In this document: one piece after another, positions 1-6,297 of the stretch | Layout: each line of letters opens with the position of its first letter | Numbering within the stretch: position 1 is the stretch's first letter | Origin: an uncultured Selenomonas sp. | GTDB taxonomy: Bacteria; Bacillota; Negativicutes; Selenomonadales; Selenomonadaceae | DNA length: 8,947 nucleotides | Reading direction: 5' to 3' | NCBI GenBank assembly: GCA_947097535.1 | Contig: CAMURM010000043.1 | Span: 1-8,947 of the forward strand | The notes under the pieces: generated by a model | What the model saw: only the letters and a program-made list of their open reading frames with translations | Told to the model about the DNA's origin: nothing | Database searches by the model: none | Program-made: the position numbers and the translations under genes

Positions 1-710
1 TCCTGATAGAACTTATTGATGCGTCCCTCGACCATGCGCTCCACGATCTTTTCAGGCTTGCCTTCTTCGATCGCCTGTGCGCGCAGGATTTCCTTCTCGT
101 GTTCGAGATCTTCCGCCTTCACGCCCGAGCGGTCGATCGCCGTCGGTGCCGATGCTGCGATGTGCATGGCAACATCCTTGCCGAGCTCCGCCGTGCCGCC
201 CGAAAGGTCGATGAGAACGCCGATCTTGCCGCCCATGTGAATGTAGCTCGCGATGCGACCCGAAGCGTCCTCATAGCGCTCGAAGCGGCGCAGGGAAATC
301 TTCTCGCCGATGCTCGCGACGGCTTCCGTGATGATCTCCGCAACCGTCTTGCCGTCAAGCGTGCTCGCGTTGAGCGCGTCCATATCGGCAGGATTCGTCT
401 CGGCGATGTGCCTGACGATCTTGTCGCAAAGCTCGTGGAACTTCTCCGTGACAGCGACGAAGTCCGTCTCGCAGTTGATCTCGACGAGTGCCGCGACCTT
501 GGCATCGTCGGCAACGTAGGCTGCAACGACACCTTCCGAAGCGATGCGTCCCGCCTTCTTCTCCGCCTTGGCGATGCCCTTCTCGCGCAGGTAGTCGATC
601 GCCTTATCCATGTCGCCGTCGGTTTCCGACAGCGCCTTCTTGCAGTCCATCATGCCTGCGCCCGTACGCTCGCGCAGCTCCTTGACCATCTTTGCGTCAA
701 TCTTTGCCAT
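1..710 (-). CDS. tsf: Elongation factor Ts (3' end truncated by window)
   Basis: EF-Ts is the cytoplasmic guanine-nucleotide exchange factor that recycles EF-Tu from the GDP to the GTP form during translation. 236 codons are visible; the stop lies beyond base 1, and about 50 residues of a typical firmicute EF-Ts of about 290 are missing. The N-terminal UBA-like segment is at residues 1-50 (VKELRERTGAGMMDCKKAL, residues 9-27), followed by the EF-Tu-contacting signature NCETDFVAVTEKF at 79-91 and the start of the second core domain, with IASYIHMGGKIGVLIDL at 153-169. The ATG at 710 is chosen because AGGAGG (717-722) lies 6 nt upstream and the protein starts MAKIDAKMVKELR as in the family. The start lies inside rpsB, so the genes overlap by 14 nt and are probably translationally coupled. 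Confidence 0.97.
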   Translation of the reverse strand, partial: MAKIDAKMVKELRERTGAGMMDCKKALSETDGDMDKAIDYLREKGIAKAEKKAGRIASEGVVAAYVADDAKVAALVEINCETDFVAVTEKFHELCDKIVRHIAETNPADMDALNASTLDGKTVAEIITEAVASIGEKISLRRFERYEDASGRIASYIHMGGKIGVLIDLSGGTAELGKDVAMHIAASAPTAIDRSGVKAEDLEHEKEILRAQAIEEGKPEKIVERMVEGRINKFYQ

Positions 711-1419
711 CTTGCGCCTCCTCGCCTGCACCTGCCTGACCCTGACGACCCTCGACGATGGCGCTCGCCATCGCGCTCGTCAAAAGGCGGACGGCACGGA
801 TCGCATCGTCGTTGCCCGGAATCACATAGTCGATCTCATCGGGGTCGCAGTTCGTATCGACGATCGCGACGATGGGAATGTTGAGCTTCCTCGCCTCAGC
901 GACGGCGATGCGCTCCTTGCGCGGATCGACGACGAAGAGCGCGCCCGGCAGACGGTTCATCTCCTTGATGCCGCCGAGGAACTTCTCGAGCTTCATCATC
1001 TCGTGGCGAAGCTGCAGAACTTCCTTCTTCGTCAGGACGTCGAACGTGCCGTCCTCTTCCATGCGCTCAAGATCCTTCAAGCGGCGAATGCGCTTCTGGA
1101 TCGTCTGATAGTTCGTCAGCATGCCGCCGAGCCAACGCTCGTTGACATAGAACATGTCCGCCTTCGTCGCCTCTTCCTTCACAGCTTCCTGCGCCTGCTT
1201 CTTCGTGCCGACGAAGAGGACGCTCTTGCCCTCCTCCGCCAGGCTGCGAAGGAAGTTGTACGCCTCGTCCACCTTGCGCACGGTCTTCTGCAGATCAATG
1301 ATGTAGATGCCGTTCCTCTCCGTAAAGATGTACTTCGCCATCTTCGGGTTCCAACGACGCGTCTGATGTCCGAAATGGACACCTGCTTCCAAAAGTTGTT
1401 TCATAGAAACTACTGCCAT
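697..1419 (-). CDS. rpsB: Small ribosomal subunit protein uS2
   Basis: S2 is a late-assembling protein of the 30S subunit that sits between head and body. The 240-residue length matches the family (E. coli 241). Diagnostic blocks are MKQLLEAGVHFGHQTRRWNP (6-25), the segment YIFTERNGIYIIDLQKT (30-46), the NERWLGGMLTNYQTI block and the C-terminal LNIPIVAIVDTNCDPDEID. It ends in a short acidic, poorly conserved tail (GEEAQDGKD). The frame stays open upstream to 1536, but the ATG at 1419 is preceded by AGGAGGTG at 8 nt and gives the family N-terminus, so the longer form is rejected. It heads a two-gene operon with tsf, overlapping it by 14 nt, and has its own promoter and a structured leader. Confidence 0.97.
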   Translation of the reverse strand: MAVVSMKQLLEAGVHFGHQTRRWNPKMAKYIFTERNGIYIIDLQKTVRKVDEAYNFLRSLAEEGKSVLFVGTKKQAQEAVKEEATKADMFYVNERWLGGMLTNYQTIQKRIRRLKDLERMEEDGTFDVLTKKEVLQLRHEMMKLEKFLGGIKEMNRLPGALFVVDPRKERIAVAEARKLNIPIVAIVDTNCDPDEIDYVIPGNDDAIRAVRLLTSAMASAIVEGRQGQAGAGEEAQDGKD

Positions 1420-1427
1420 AATTGGTG

Positions 1428-1435
1428 CACCTCCT
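1428..1435 (-). promoter_or_regulatory. Ribosome binding site of rpsB
   Basis: Reading on the minus strand, AGGAGGTG lies 8 nt before the ATG at 1419. This near-perfect Shine-Dalgarno sequence decides the start against the in-frame upstream codon at 1536. A second GGAGG occurs at 1443-1447, right at the foot of the leader stem. Confidence 0.85.
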
Positions 1436-1446
1436 GTTTTTTCCTC

Positions 1447-1502
1447 CGCGCCCCTCATCTTCTGCACCACTCCCAAAGGAGCACAGGGCAGATATCGGCG
1501 CG
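1447..1502 (-). promoter_or_regulatory. Structured rpsB leader (candidate S2 autoregulatory element)
   Basis: The rpsB 5' UTR can form three nested stems, read from the minus strand. The outer stem is CGCGCC (1502-1497) with GGCGCG (1452-1447), 6 of 6 pairs. The middle stem is TCTGC (1492-1488) with GCAGA (1465-1461), 5 of 5. The inner stem is CTCC (1481-1478) with GGAG (1473-1470), closed by a TTTG loop and extendable by two G-T wobble pairs (1482/1469 and 1483/1468). The structure ends 11 nt before the Shine-Dalgarno sequence. S2 represses its own operon through the leader in E. coli; that this leader does the same is inference. No match to a named RNA family is claimed. Confidence 0.45.
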
Positions 1503-1526
1503 CGTGCGTTATAGACACCGTGAAAA

Positions 1527-1555
1527 ATTTTAGCATAGATGGGGGAGAAAAGCAA
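1527..1555 (-). promoter_or_regulatory. Predicted sigma-70 type promoter of rpsB-tsf
   Basis: On the minus strand, TTGCTT (1555-1550) and TAAAAT (1532-1527) are separated by exactly 17 bp. The -10 is preceded by TGC, giving an extended -10 (TGCTAAAAT). The expected start point is near 1520, which gives a leader of about 100 nt. The promoter lies in the 167-bp gap behind the methyltransferase gene. Confidence 0.7.
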
Positions 1556-1586
1556 GCGGGAAAAGTGCAGCAGATATAATTATAGG

Positions 1587-2330
1587 TTACGCCTTCCTCG
1601 CATAGATGCCGAAGAGCGGTACGTCGTCGTAGTGCAGATGCGCATCACCGTGCACCAGCGAGGCGACATCGGCATCACACTGCACGGAAAAGCCGAGCGA
1701 CGCGAGAATCTCCATATCCCAAGAAGGGCGACGATGCGTGCTGATGCGAAGCTCGTCCTTGATCGCGTTGCACTCCGCGAGCAGCGCTTCGCCGATGCCG
1801 GCATGAACGGAGGCCTGATCTCCCGAGGCGGAAAAAATCGTCTCGCCGCAGTCCGAATCGAAGTTCAGCAGCATGCCGCCCGCCTTCAGCACGCGGTGCC
1901 ACTCACGATACGCCTGCATGGCATCGGGCAGCGTCCATGTGAGGTTGCGGCTGACGACGACATCGAACGTGTCTGCGGGAAAGTCGAGCTGCTGCGCGTT
2001 CATCTTCTGCAGTTTCGCCCGACAGCCGAACGCCTTGAGATTACGTTCCGCCTCGAAGATCATGCCGGCGGACATGTCCACGCCCGTGACCTCGTGCCCC
2101 AGGCGCGCAAAGAGCACGGCGAAAAAGCCCGCGCCCGTACCGACGTCGAGAACGCGCAGGGGCGCGCCTTGCGGCACATAGCGCTGCAGTAGCTTCTGCC
2201 AAAGAGCCGCGTCGGCGCCGTCGAGCTCTCTTCGACGCACGTCGGAAAATGCCGGGCTCCTCTTATCCCAATAGCTTTCGATCCGCTTTTCCATCACTTC
2301 TTCTCTCGCGAGCATTTCCTTCGTTTTCAT
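1587..2330 (-). CDS. Class I SAM-dependent methyltransferase, last gene of the nik-type operon
   Basis: A 247-residue cytosolic protein with a Rossmann-like methyltransferase fold of the Methyltransf_11/UbiE-like kind. SAM-binding motif I is VLDVGTGAGFF (60-70). The acidic residue after strand 2 is D85 in VTGVDMSAGM. Motif II is FDVVVSRNLTWTLPD (122-136) and motif III is VLKAGGMLLNFD (147-158). The N-terminus (ESYWDKRSPAFSDVRR, 18-33) resembles the entry helix of small-molecule methyltransferases. The C-terminal 80 residues carry several His and Asp residues (HGDAHLHYDD, 227-236). The ATG at 2330 overlaps the nikE stop as ATGA, so it is the coupled last gene of the importer operon. The substrate is unknown; a role in modifying the imported ligand or a chelator is conjecture. 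No clear terminator follows. Confidence 0.88.
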   Translation of the reverse strand: MKTKEMLAREEVMEKRIESYWDKRSPAFSDVRRRELDGADAALWQKLLQRYVPQGAPLRVLDVGTGAGFFAVLFARLGHEVTGVDMSAGMIFEAERNLKAFGCRAKLQKMNAQQLDFPADTFDVVVSRNLTWTLPDAMQAYREWHRVLKAGGMLLNFDSDCGETIFSASGDQASVHAGIGEALLAECNAIKDELRISTHRRPSWDMEILASLGFSVQCDADVASLVHGDAHLHYDDVPLFGIYARKA

Positions 2331-3127
2331 GCTGTGCTCTTCTCGCCTTCTTCCTCTTCACGCGGCAGCCGGAAAAAATCCGCCGCCAGCAGCTCCCTCG
2401 TATGCGGCGACTGCGGCTGCCGCACGACCTCTTGCACGCGCCCTTCTTCGACAACTCTGCCGTCGTGCATGACGATGAGTCGATCTGCGATCTCAGGCAG
2501 AAGCGCGAGGTCGTGCGTGACGAAGAGGCACGCAGCATTCTCCTCTTTCAAGAGCTTGCGCAGGAGACGCACGATTTCTGCCTGCACCGTAACATCGAGC
2601 GCGCTCGTCACTTCATCGCAGATGATGAGCTTCGGCGAGGGCGCCAAAGCGCGCGCGATGGCGGCGCGCTGACACTCGCCGCCGCTGGCTTCGTACGGAT
2701 AGCGTGCCGCAAAGTGCGCCCCGAGCCCCACTTCGTGCAGCAGCGACGCCACACGCTCTTTGCACCGTGCCTTCGACCAGCCATGATGGCAAAGCGGCTC
2801 AGCAATGCTCCACCCCAGCGTCTTTCTCGGGTCAAAAGAATCCTCGGGCATCTGGAAAACCATCTGCAGGGAGTCGTAAACCTCGCGAAGCTCTCGCCCT
2901 CGTGCATGCGTAATATCCGCACCGCAAAAGGTAATGCGCCCTTCGTCCGCGTCCAAAAGACGCGCGGCGATGCGCATGGCCGTACTCTTGCCGCAGCCGC
3001 TCTGCCCGACGATGCCGAGGCACTCGCCCGCCGCGACGGCAAAGCTGACGCCGTCGAGCACGCGCCGCCTCGACTCTGCTTCGCCGAAGGATTTTTTGAG
3101 ATTCTCAGCCTCTAAAATCATTCCCAC
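2327..3127 (-). CDS. nikE: Nickel/peptide-type ABC importer ATPase, NikE-like
   Basis: A 266-residue ATPase of the OppF/DppF/NikE branch that powers the importer together with the NikD-like subunit at the cytoplasmic face. Walker A is GQSGCGKST (41-49), the Q-loop Gln is Q92 (FQMPEDSFDP), the signature is ASGGECQRAAIARAL (147-161), Walker B is LIICDEVTSALD (167-178) with catalytic E172, and the H-loop is CLFVTHDLAL with H205. The signature begins with Ala instead of Leu. ACLF-THDL near the H-loop is shared with E. coli NikE. The start is taken as GTG at 3127, with AGGTG 11 nt upstream; ATG at 3121 (two codons later) is the alternative. The gene follows nikD by 14 nt and overlaps the methyltransferase by 4 nt. 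Confidence 0.88.
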   Translation of the reverse strand: MGMILEAENLKKSFGEAESRRRVLDGVSFAVAAGECLGIVGQSGCGKSTAMRIAARLLDADEGRITFCGADITHARGRELREVYDSLQMVFQMPEDSFDPRKTLGWSIAEPLCHHGWSKARCKERVASLLHEVGLGAHFAARYPYEASGGECQRAAIARALAPSPKLIICDEVTSALDVTVQAEIVRLLRKLLKEENAACLFVTHDLALLPEIADRLIVMHDGRVVEEGRVQEVVRQPQSPHTRELLAADFFRLPREEEEGEKSTA

Positions 3128-3141
3128 GATGTAAATTTCAC

Positions 3142-3915
3142 CTACAATCTCGGTACAGCAGCGATGAGCTCCTTCGTATAGGCTTTCTTCGCATGACGGA
3201 AGATTTCCTCGCGCGTGCCGTATTCCACCATTTCTCCGCGCCGCATGACGAGGATGCTGTCCGTCATGTGATACGCAAGCCCCATATGGTGTGTGACCAG
3301 CAGGATGGCGACGCCCGTGCGCCTGCGAAGTGCCATGAGTTCCTTTGCCACGCGCACCTGCGTCAGAGAGTCGAGCGCCGACGTCGGCTCGTCCGCCAGG
3401 ATGAGCCTCGGCTGCAGGAGCATTGCGGCGGCGATGCCTGCACGCTGCGCCATGCCGCCCGAAAGGCGGAACGGATACTCGTCGAGCACCGAAGTCGGCA
3501 GCTGCAGCTGCGCCATGAGCGTCTCGGCGCGGCCGCGAAAGTCGTCATAGCTCCAGGATACATGGGCGCGCACACTCTCATAAAGCTGGCTGCCGATCGT
3601 GCGCACGGGACAGAAGGCGGCGCCCGCATTCTGGAAAATCAGAGCGATTTCCGCGCCCGCAATCCTGCGTCGCTCATCCGCAGCGAGCCGCAGGAGATCC
3701 GTCCCTTGCCAGAGGATTTTGCCCTCGCGCACGGCGCTCTTCACGTCCGGCAGACCTATGATCGACCGCAAGATCGTGCTCTTGCCGCTGCCCGACTCTC
3801 CTGCGAGGACGAGGATCTCGCCGCACCGCAGGCTGAAACTCACGCCGTGCACGGCCGGTCTCTCACCGTAGGAGATCACGAGATCGCGCACGGCGAGCAA
3901 AGGTTCATCGCTCAC
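3142..3915 (-). CDS. nikD: Nickel/peptide-type ABC importer ATPase, NikD-like
   Basis: A 257-residue ATPase of the OppD/DppD/NikD branch. Walker A is GESGSGKST (39-47), the Q-loop Gln is Q95 (IFQNAGAAFCPVRTIG), the signature is LSGGMAQRAGIAAAML (151-166), Walker B is LILADEPTSALD (171-182), and the H-loop is LLVTHHMGLAYH with H209. The usual THD is THH here, a small oddity. It lacks the long cysteine-bearing C-terminal extension of many OppD/DppD proteins, which fits the shorter NikD length. The start is GTG at 3915, forming a GTGA overlap with the stop of the binding-protein gene and preceded by a GGAGAAG ribosome site. It would pair with the NikE-like ATPase on the NikB/NikC permeases. Confidence 0.88.
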   Translation of the reverse strand: MSDEPLLAVRDLVISYGERPAVHGVSFSLRCGEILVLAGESGSGKSTILRSIIGLPDVKSAVREGKILWQGTDLLRLAADERRRIAGAEIALIFQNAGAAFCPVRTIGSQLYESVRAHVSWSYDDFRGRAETLMAQLQLPTSVLDEYPFRLSGGMAQRAGIAAAMLLQPRLILADEPTSALDSLTQVRVAKELMALRRRTGVAILLVTHHMGLAYHMTDSILVMRRGEMVEYGTREEIFRHAKKAYTKELIAAVPRL

Positions 3916-5456
3916 GACTTCTTCTCCAAGTCCGCACTGATCTCATAATAATCGGACGGATGCGCCTTGAAGCCTTCGACGTCCGCTTTCATGACGAGGC
4001 TCATGCGAAGGTGCGCTGCGTAGAGAACGGCGCAGTCGTCCAGAAGCTGCTGCTCCATAGGTATGGCGAGTGCAGCGCGCGCCTGGGCGCCGTATGTATT
4101 GTGCAGGCGTGCGGCGAGCGCTTCCAGCTGCGGGCTGTAGTAGAAGCCTCGGTTGTCAACCGCGCCCTCTAAGATGCTCGTCGCGAAATAATATTCAGGG
4201 TCGCCCGTGGGCGCTGTCACGAAAGCCTTGGCAAAGATATCGTATTCGCCGCTCTTCAAGAAAGATTTATAGTTGTCTGTCGCATTGACCGCGAGCTTGA
4301 CGCCGATCTCCTTGAGACTTGCCTGCAAGGTTTCAGCGAGAAGCGGCAATTCCTGACGCGACGTATACGTCAGATAGCGAAGCTCCAAATTCTTGCCATT
4401 CTTGTCCACATAGCCATCGCCGTCCGTATCCTCGTAACCGGCTTCTTTGAGCAGTGCCTTCGCTCCCTGCAGATCGTAGGGAGCCGCCTGCACGGCGTTG
4501 CCGCCGCAGGGCAAATTGGCAGGGAAGGGACCGATGGCAGGCGTGCCGTTGCCCTTCAAAAGCACCTTGCAGAATTTTTCCTTGTCGAGCGCCATGGAAA
4601 GTGCACGGCGCACGCGAACATCCTGCAGCTCGGGCGTCTTGAAGTTGAATGCTGCCTGATAGACACGCGACGTATCTGCCTGGCTGATCTCATACCTGGC
4701 ACTGTCCTTCTGGAAAAGCTCCAGTCCCGCATAGGGCAGACCCTGCGCAGCGTCGAGTTCGCCGCTCTGCATTGCCATCGTCAACGTATCGCCGTCGGCA
4801 ATGTTCTTGACGATGATCTTGTCGAGCTTCGGCTTGACCGCACCCCAATAATGCTCATTCTTCACGAGGTCGATCTCCGTATCCGTGACCTTTTGCGCCA
4901 CATAAGGCCCCGTACCGACGACGATGCGATCCGTTTCGCCCGCCTCCATGTCGATGATGCAACCGTAGGGATCTGCCAGCTCATTGATGAGCGCAGGCAT
5001 CTTCTCACTCGACACGAGTGTGACCGTCTGTCCCTCAGCCGTAATCGACGTAAGTTTCAGGTTCTTCGGGGCGCGGTCATGCTTCGCTATGAGATCCTCC
5101 AAACATGCCTTGACCGCCTCGCCCGTCATCTTCTTGCCGTTGGAGAATACCACATCATCACGCAGCTTGATCTTCATCGTATAGTCGTCGACCTGCTCGA
5201 AGCGCTCAGCGAGCCAAGGCTCCGGCTCCATCTTATCGTTGAAGCGGAACAGGGTTTCGCCGATGCCGTAGCGCAGGGTGCTCCAGCCGTTGTATGACAC
5301 ATGCGGGTTCGTACCCGCGTTCTCCATCGCCACGCCGTAAGCCATCGTGCCGTAGGTGAACACCTTTTCTTGCGCCGCCTTGTCGCCTCCCGCGCCGCAG
5401 CCCGCGAAAACCGCCGCCGCAAGAAGGCTCGCCAAAACTGCCGTCCATTTCTTCAT
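3912..5456 (-). CDS. nikA: ABC importer substrate-binding lipoprotein, NikA/CntA-like (SBP family 5)
   Basis: A 514-residue extracytoplasmic receptor that would deliver nickel or a metal chelate to the NikBC permease. Residues 1-19 form a lipoprotein signal with lipid-attachment Cys20 (AAVFAGCGAGG; the -3 position is Phe, tolerated but uncommon). Family-5 hallmarks are TNPHVSYNG (49-57, like the NPH segment of NikA and CntA), PWLAERFE (80-87), LRDDVVFSNGKKMTGEAV (98-115), GTGPYV (181-186), NEHYWG (200-205), DVRVRRALSMALDKE (279-293) and the acidic loop DTDGDGYVD (343-351). The position corresponding by eye to E. coli NikA His416 is Glu421 in DPEYYF. The ATG at 5456 is preferred over the in-frame codon at 5507 because AAGGAGG precedes it and it yields the signal peptide. 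Substrates other than nickel, including peptides, cannot be excluded. Confidence 0.85.
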   Translation of the reverse strand: MKKWTAVLASLLAAAVFAGCGAGGDKAAQEKVFTYGTMAYGVAMENAGTNPHVSYNGWSTLRYGIGETLFRFNDKMEPEPWLAERFEQVDDYTMKIKLRDDVVFSNGKKMTGEAVKACLEDLIAKHDRAPKNLKLTSITAEGQTVTLVSSEKMPALINELADPYGCIIDMEAGETDRIVVGTGPYVAQKVTDTEIDLVKNEHYWGAVKPKLDKIIVKNIADGDTLTMAMQSGELDAAQGLPYAGLELFQKDSARYEISQADTSRVYQAAFNFKTPELQDVRVRRALSMALDKEKFCKVLLKGNGTPAIGPFPANLPCGGNAVQAAPYDLQGAKALLKEAGYEDTDGDGYVDKNGKNLELRYLTYTSRQELPLLAETLQASLKEIGVKLAVNATDNYKSFLKSGEYDIFAKAFVTAPTGDPEYYFATSILEGAVDNRGFYYSPQLEALAARLHNTYGAQARAALAIPMEQQLLDDCAVLYAAHLRMSLVMKADVEGFKAHPSDYYEISADLEKKS

Positions 5457-5469
5457 GTTTGCCTCCTTT

Positions 5470-6297
5470 TTATGCCTCTTCTGCTGCTTTTTTCGGTGAC
5501 AGGACATCGCGCAGCTTATCCCCGAACAAATTGAACACCGCCACCGTAAGGAAGAGCGCCGCCCCCGGTGCGAGAATGAGCCACGGCGTTGTCTGCAAAA
5601 GACTTCGCCCGCTGCTCATCATCGCCCCCCACTCTGCCGTCGGCGGCATTGCGCCGAGCCCCAGGAACGAGAGCCCCGCCAGCTCCATGATGAGCGTGCC
5701 GAGGTCGAGCGCCGCCGTGACGAGAATCGGCCCGCGAATATTCGGCAGGACGTGATGCCTGAGCACAGAGAAAGAGCCGCTTCCCGCCATGCGCGCCGCC
5801 GCCATGTACGGCAGCGCGCGCATGGCGAGCGTCAGGCCGCGTGCGATGCGCGCATACTTCGCCCAGCCCAAAAAAGCGATCGCCGCCGCCGCGTAAAAAA
5901 GCCCGCCGCCAAAAGCCCCCGCGACCGCAATCGCAAAGACGAGCTGCGGAAACGCGAGCAGCATGTCGGCAAGCCGCATGAGAACGGTATCGAGCCGCCC
6001 GCCGCGATAGCCGCAAATCGCGCCGACAAGGCTCCCGCAAAGGCTCACGCAAAGGAGCAGTGCGAGCGCAGCACCGAGCGTCGTCTGCGCACCCACGAGC
6101 ACGCGCGACAGGAGATCTCGCCCATAGCGATCCATACCTAAGAGATGCTCCTCGCCGGGCGGCAGGAGCGCCTGCTCCAGATTCTGCGCATAAGGGTCGT
6201 ACGGCGCCAAAAGCGGTGCGCAGGCGGCGGCGATGAGAATGGCCGCCACGGCTGTCGCATAGGGCAGCAAGGCGCGGTATCTGCCGAGAGACGTCAT
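5470..6297 (-). CDS. nikC: ABC importer permease, NikC/DppC-like
   Basis: A 275-residue inner-membrane permease of the BPD_transp_1 (OppC/DppC/NikC) family that forms the channel with NikB. A first helix lies at about 13-30, followed by the OppC-type region HLLGMDRYGRDLLSRVLVGA (51-70). Further helices lie near 74-97, 112-130 and 133-147. The cytoplasmic EAA-type loop that contacts an ATPase is around 147-188 (YARIARGLTLAMR...HHVLPNIRGP). The C-terminal family signature GLSFLGLGAMPPTAEWGAMM occupies 208-227. The ATG at 6297 overlaps the nikB stop (ATGA). No strong ribosome site is visible, consistent with coupled translation. It ends 13 nt before the binding-protein start, whose Shine-Dalgarno sequence sits in that gap. 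Confidence 0.9.
   Translation of the reverse strand: MTSLGRYRALLPYATAVAAILIAAACAPLLAPYDPYAQNLEQALLPPGEEHLLGMDRYGRDLLSRVLVGAQTTLGAALALLLCVSLCGSLVGAICGYRGGRLDTVLMRLADMLLAFPQLVFAIAVAGAFGGGLFYAAAAIAFLGWAKYARIARGLTLAMRALPYMAAARMAGSGSFSVLRHHVLPNIRGPILVTAALDLGTLIMELAGLSFLGLGAMPPTAEWGAMMSSGRSLLQTTPWLILAPGAALFLTVAVFNLFGDKLRDVLSPKKAAEEA

Noticed and set aside
610..1533. Long plus-strand open frame opposite rpsB
   Set aside because: It is antisense to a certain ribosomal protein gene, has Arg/His-rich non-protein-like composition and no ribosome site. It arises from GC-rich codon usage.
3193..3948. Long plus-strand open frame opposite nikD
   Set aside because: It lies fully inside a clear ABC ATPase gene, has no recognisable domain and shadow-like composition. 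The same applies to the plus-strand frames at 99-884, 1539-2192 and 2249-3115.
5457..5507. N-terminal extension of the binding protein (17 residues)
   Set aside because: It is highly basic and would place the lipoprotein signal internally. The ribosome site AAGGAGG directly precedes the ATG at 5456.
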